A stretch of 40,480 nt of DNA from Mariprofundaceae bacterium (GTDB taxonomy: Bacteria > Pseudomonadota > Zetaproteobacteria > Mariprofundales > Mariprofundaceae), in assembly GCA_030950585.1 (NCBI GenBank), contig JAUZRG010000031.1:1-40480 (forward strand), given 5' to 3'. The notes under the pieces were generated by a model. The model searched no databases, had not been told where the DNA came from, and was given only the letters and a program-made list of their open reading frames with translations. Positions 37,957 to 40,480 of this stretch are shown here, in pieces. The translations under genes were made by a program, and so were the position numbers. How positions within the stretch are numbered: the stretch's first letter is position 1; each line of letters begins with the position of its first letter.

Positions 37957-39531
37957 ATGTCTGAAGAAGAAAGGCGATTATTACAGCAACAACTTTGGAA
38001 TATTGCCAACACATTGCGTGGCAAGATGGGGGCGGATGAGTTCCGTGATTACATCTTGGGTTTTATTTTTTATAAATACCTCTCTGAAAAGATTCATCTT
38101 TATGCCAACAGTCTTTTAGAAGAAGATGGCATTGATTACGCGGATATTGATGAAGCAAGCGAAGACGGTCTGGCTATGGTGAAAGCGGTATCTGAAGAAG
38201 CCATCAACGCTTTGGGTTACACCCTTAAACCTTCCGAACTCTTTAGCAATATCGCCAAACGTGGCAACACCAACGAAGAAGGCGCAAGCAATTTCATTTT
38301 GGGTGATTTAGCGGAAATTCTCAACAACATCGAAATCAGCACGATGGGCACAGCAAGTCAGGATGATTTTGATAACCTATTTGAAGACTTAGACCTGACA
38401 TCCAGCAAGTTAGGTAAAACAGAAAAGCAGAAAAATGAACTCATCGCCAAGGTGTTGGCGCACTTGGATCACATTAATTTTAACCTCGAAGATAAAAAAG
38501 CCGATGTGCTTGGTGATGCTTATGAATACCTGATTGGCCAGTTTGCCAGTGGTTCAGGCAAAAAAGCAGGTGAATTTTATACACCGCAACAAATCTCAAC
38601 CATTCTTGCTCGCTTGGTCACCCATGATAAGCAGGTCTTAAAATCAGTGTATGACCCAACCTGTGGTTCAGGTTCTTTGTTGTTGCGTGTGGCCAAAGAA
38701 GTGAAAGATGTGGCCCACTTTTATGGGCAAGAGTTGAATCGTACCACCTACAATTTGGCACGCATGAACATGATTCTGCATGACGTGAACTACCAGAAAT
38801 TTGATATTTTTCAGGAAGATACACTAGAGCACCCCCAGCATGATTTAGACATGCGTTTTGAAGCTATTGTCGCCAATCCGCCTTTTTCAGCCCATTGGAG
38901 TGCGAACCCATTGCACATGTCCGATGATCGCTTTAGCCAATATGGAAAACTCGCACCCAAAACCAAGGCTGACTTCGCCTTTGTTCAGCACATGGTTCAT
39001 CACTTGGCTGATAATGGCACTTTAGCCGTTATTTTACCGCATGGCGTGTTGTTTCGTGGTGCTGCTGAAGGGCATATCCGCCGCTATTTGATTGAAGAAC
39101 GCAATCTCATTGATGCCGTGATTGGCCTGCCCGCCAATCTCTTTTATGGCACATCTATTCCAACGTGTATTTTGGTGCTGAAGAAATGCCGCACCAGTCC
39201 CAAAGATATTCTTTTTATAGATGCCTCAGCCCATTTTGAAAAATCTAAAAATCAAAACAACCTCAGAGAAGAAGACATCGACAAGCTGATGACCGCCTAT
39301 GACAAACGCGAATTTGAAGACAAATACAGCTATGTCGCCAGCATCGAAGAAGTCGCCGAAAATGATTACAATTTAAACATTCCAAGATACGTGGACACCT
39401 TTGAAGAAGAAGAGCCTGTTGATTTGGATGCCGTGGCCACGCAGCTCATTCAACTTGAGAAAGGAATGAAAGAGACTGATGTGAGCATTGCCGATTTTTG
39501 TGGGCAACTCGGCATTAAGGCTCCGTTTTGA
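37957..39531 (+). CDS. hsdM: Type I restriction-modification system methyltransferase subunit HsdM
   Basis: HsdM is the N6-adenine methyltransferase subunit of a type I restriction-modification enzyme. The 524-residue protein has the N-terminal HsdM_N domain (W-N-I-A-N-T-L-R-G-K-M and Y-I-L-G-F-I-F-Y-K-Y-L-S-E), and A-G-E-F-Y-T-P-Q-Q-I-S at about 204-214. The SAM-binding motif I is D-P-T-C-G-S-G-S-L-L (233-242) and the catalytic N-P-P-F is at 308-311. TAGGAG precedes the ATG. The stop overlaps the RhuM gene by one base. hsdS and hsdR should lie beyond the right edge. Confidence 0.96.
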   Translation: MSEEERRLLQQQLWNIANTLRGKMGADEFRDYILGFIFYKYLSEKIHLYANSLLEEDGIDYADIDEASEDGLAMVKAVSEEAINALGYTLKPSELFSNIAKRGNTNEEGASNFILGDLAEILNNIEISTMGTASQDDFDNLFEDLDLTSSKLGKTEKQKNELIAKVLAHLDHINFNLEDKKADVLGDAYEYLIGQFASGSGKKAGEFYTPQQISTILARLVTHDKQVLKSVYDPTCGSGSLLLRVAKEVKDVAHFYGQELNRTTYNLARMNMILHDVNYQKFDIFQEDTLEHPQHDLDMRFEAIVANPPFSAHWSANPLHMSDDRFSQYGKLAPKTKADFAFVQHMVHHLADNGTLAVILPHGVLFRGAAEGHIRRYLIEERNLIDAVIGLPANLFYGTSIPTCILVLKKCRTSPKDILFIDASAHFEKSKNQNNLREEDIDKLMTAYDKREFEDKYSYVASIEEVAENDYNLNIPRYVDTFEEEEPVDLDAVATQLIQLEKGMKETDVSIADFCGQLGIKAPF

Positions 39532-40480
39532 TGGATGAGTTAAGCACACAAAATCAATATACAAACTTTCTGATTTATACAGCACCCAGTGGTGATGTGA
39601 GAATTGAAACACTCTTGCAGAATGAAACACTATGGCTGACACAAAAGCAGATGGAATCACTTTTTGATGTAAAGAAATCAACATTGAGTGAACATTTTAA
39701 TAATATCTTTTCTAGCGGGGAACTGGTGAGAGATGCAACTGTTCGGAAATTCCGAACAGTTCAGAATGAAGGTGGACGTGAAGTTTCACGAAATATAGAG
39801 CATTACAATCTGGATGCGATTCTATCTGTGGGTTATCGCGTCAATTCACGACAAGCCACACAGTTTAGACTTTGGGCAAGTAAGATATTGAAGGGCTACA
39901 TCATCAAAGGCTTTGCGATGGATGATGATAGGCTAAAAAATGGTCAATACTTTGGTAAAGATTATTTCCAAGAACTTTTAGAACGTGTTCGTTCGATTCG
40001 CGCCAGTGAACGGCGAATTTATCAAAAGGTGACCGATGTTTTTGCTGAATGCTGCCTTGATTATGATAACAAGTCTGAAACCGCGAAGCACTTTTACGCC
40101 CATGTACAACATCAATTTCATTTTGCGATCACAGGCCAAACAGCCGCCGAGATTGTTTTTACGCGAGTCGATTCAAGTAAAGAAAAAGCAGGCATGACCA
40201 CCTACAAACACGCGCCTGATGGCAGAGTATTAAAATCGGATGTGGTGATTGCTAAAAATTATCTGCAAGAAGATGAAATCAAAAAACTGGAGCGCACTAT
40301 TTCCAGTTATTTTGATTATATCGAAAATCAGATCGAACAGCACCAAACGCTCTCTATGGAAGCCTTTAGCCAATCCGTAGATAAGTTTCTATCGTTTAAT
40401 GATTTTAAAGTGCTTGATGGATTCGGCAGCGTTTCACATCAACAAGCGAAACAAAAAGCACACCGCGAATATGATCAATT
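39531..40480 (+). CDS. RhuM family protein (3' end outside window)
   Basis: The ATG at 39531 shares its A with the hsdM stop (TGATG), and the frame stays open to the window edge (316 codons). It matches the RhuM (virulence protein RhuM) family. The N-terminal DNA-binding-like part has W-L-T-Q-K-Q-M-E-S-L-F-D-V-K-K-S-T-L and Y-N-L-D-A-I-L-S-V-G-Y-R-V. Then come Q-F-R-L-W-A, M-D-D-D-R-L-K-N and R-S-I-R-A-S-E-R-R-I-Y-Q-K-V, and finally V-I-A-K-N-Y-L, F-L-S-F-N and an A-H-R-E-Y tail. Family members commonly sit inside type I restriction loci between hsdM and hsdS. Their molecular role is not established. Translation is probably coupled to hsdM. Confidence 0.88.
   Translation, partial: MDELSTQNQYTNFLIYTAPSGDVRIETLLQNETLWLTQKQMESLFDVKKSTLSEHFNNIFSSGELVRDATVRKFRTVQNEGGREVSRNIEHYNLDAILSVGYRVNSRQATQFRLWASKILKGYIIKGFAMDDDRLKNGQYFGKDYFQELLERVRSIRASERRIYQKVTDVFAECCLDYDNKSETAKHFYAHVQHQFHFAITGQTAAEIVFTRVDSSKEKAGMTTYKHAPDGRVLKSDVVIAKNYLQEDEIKKLERTISSYFDYIENQIEQHQTLSMEAFSQSVDKFLSFNDFKVLDGFGSVSHQQAKQKAHREYDQ

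Overview
The window is a bacterial chromosome segment of moderate to low GC, almost certainly from a proteobacterium. The signs are a 14-gene nuo operon with separate nuoC and nuoD, a class I ketol-acid reductoisomerase, a YcgN-type cysteine-cluster protein, a Mip/FkpA-type FKBP and lipobox and outer-membrane proteins. The class is uncertain. Gammaproteobacteria or Zetaproteobacteria fit best, but no 16S rRNA or other decisive marker is present.

Layout. (1) 1-2.2 kb: a lipoprotein gene cut by the left edge and an outer-membrane beta-barrel gene, both on the minus strand. (2) 2.4-5.6 kb: a 60-residue acidic protein, a DUF457-type membrane protein, ilvC and a small periplasmic cytochrome c. (3) 8.8-5.66 kb, minus strand: a tightly overlapping five-gene operon (ycgN-like, NusG-domain-II protein, Gx transporter family protein, TonB-like protein, mutY). 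(4) 8.9-9.8 kb: a secreted GH26-like glycosidase. (5) 9.83-10.12 kb: an AT-rich tract, TAG triplets and twelve DnaA boxes, the strongest non-coding signal here and a very good candidate chromosomal replication origin. (6) 10.2-13.8 kb, plus strand: two membrane proteins, an FKBP isomerase, bioB and dapA. (7) 28.15-13.86 kb, minus strand: the complete respiratory complex I operon nuoABCDEFGHIJKLMN. (8) 28.3-30.5 kb, plus strand: engB and nadB, overlapping. (9) 35.3-30.5 kb, minus strand: a pair of M16 peptidases (one catalytic, one lacking the zinc motif), a response regulator with a degenerate GGDEF-like domain, rsmD and a TIGR00266 protein. (10) 35.4-37.5 kb: groES-groEL behind two CIRCE operators. 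(11) 37.5-40.48 kb: an intergenic stretch packed with several short palindromic repeats, then a type I restriction-modification locus beginning with hsdM and a RhuM-family gene cut by the right edge.

Most of the window is core housekeeping: branched-chain amino acid, lysine/cell-wall, biotin and NAD synthesis, NADH oxidation, DNA repair, ribosome assembly and chaperones. The accessory parts are the hsd locus at the right end and possibly the envelope genes at the left end. The points most worth checking are the DnaA-box cluster with its DnaA-trio-like motif and no dnaA, gyrB or gidA nearby; the tandem CIRCE operators; the repeat mosaic before hsdM; and the TonB/Gx/NusG-II operon of unclear substrate.
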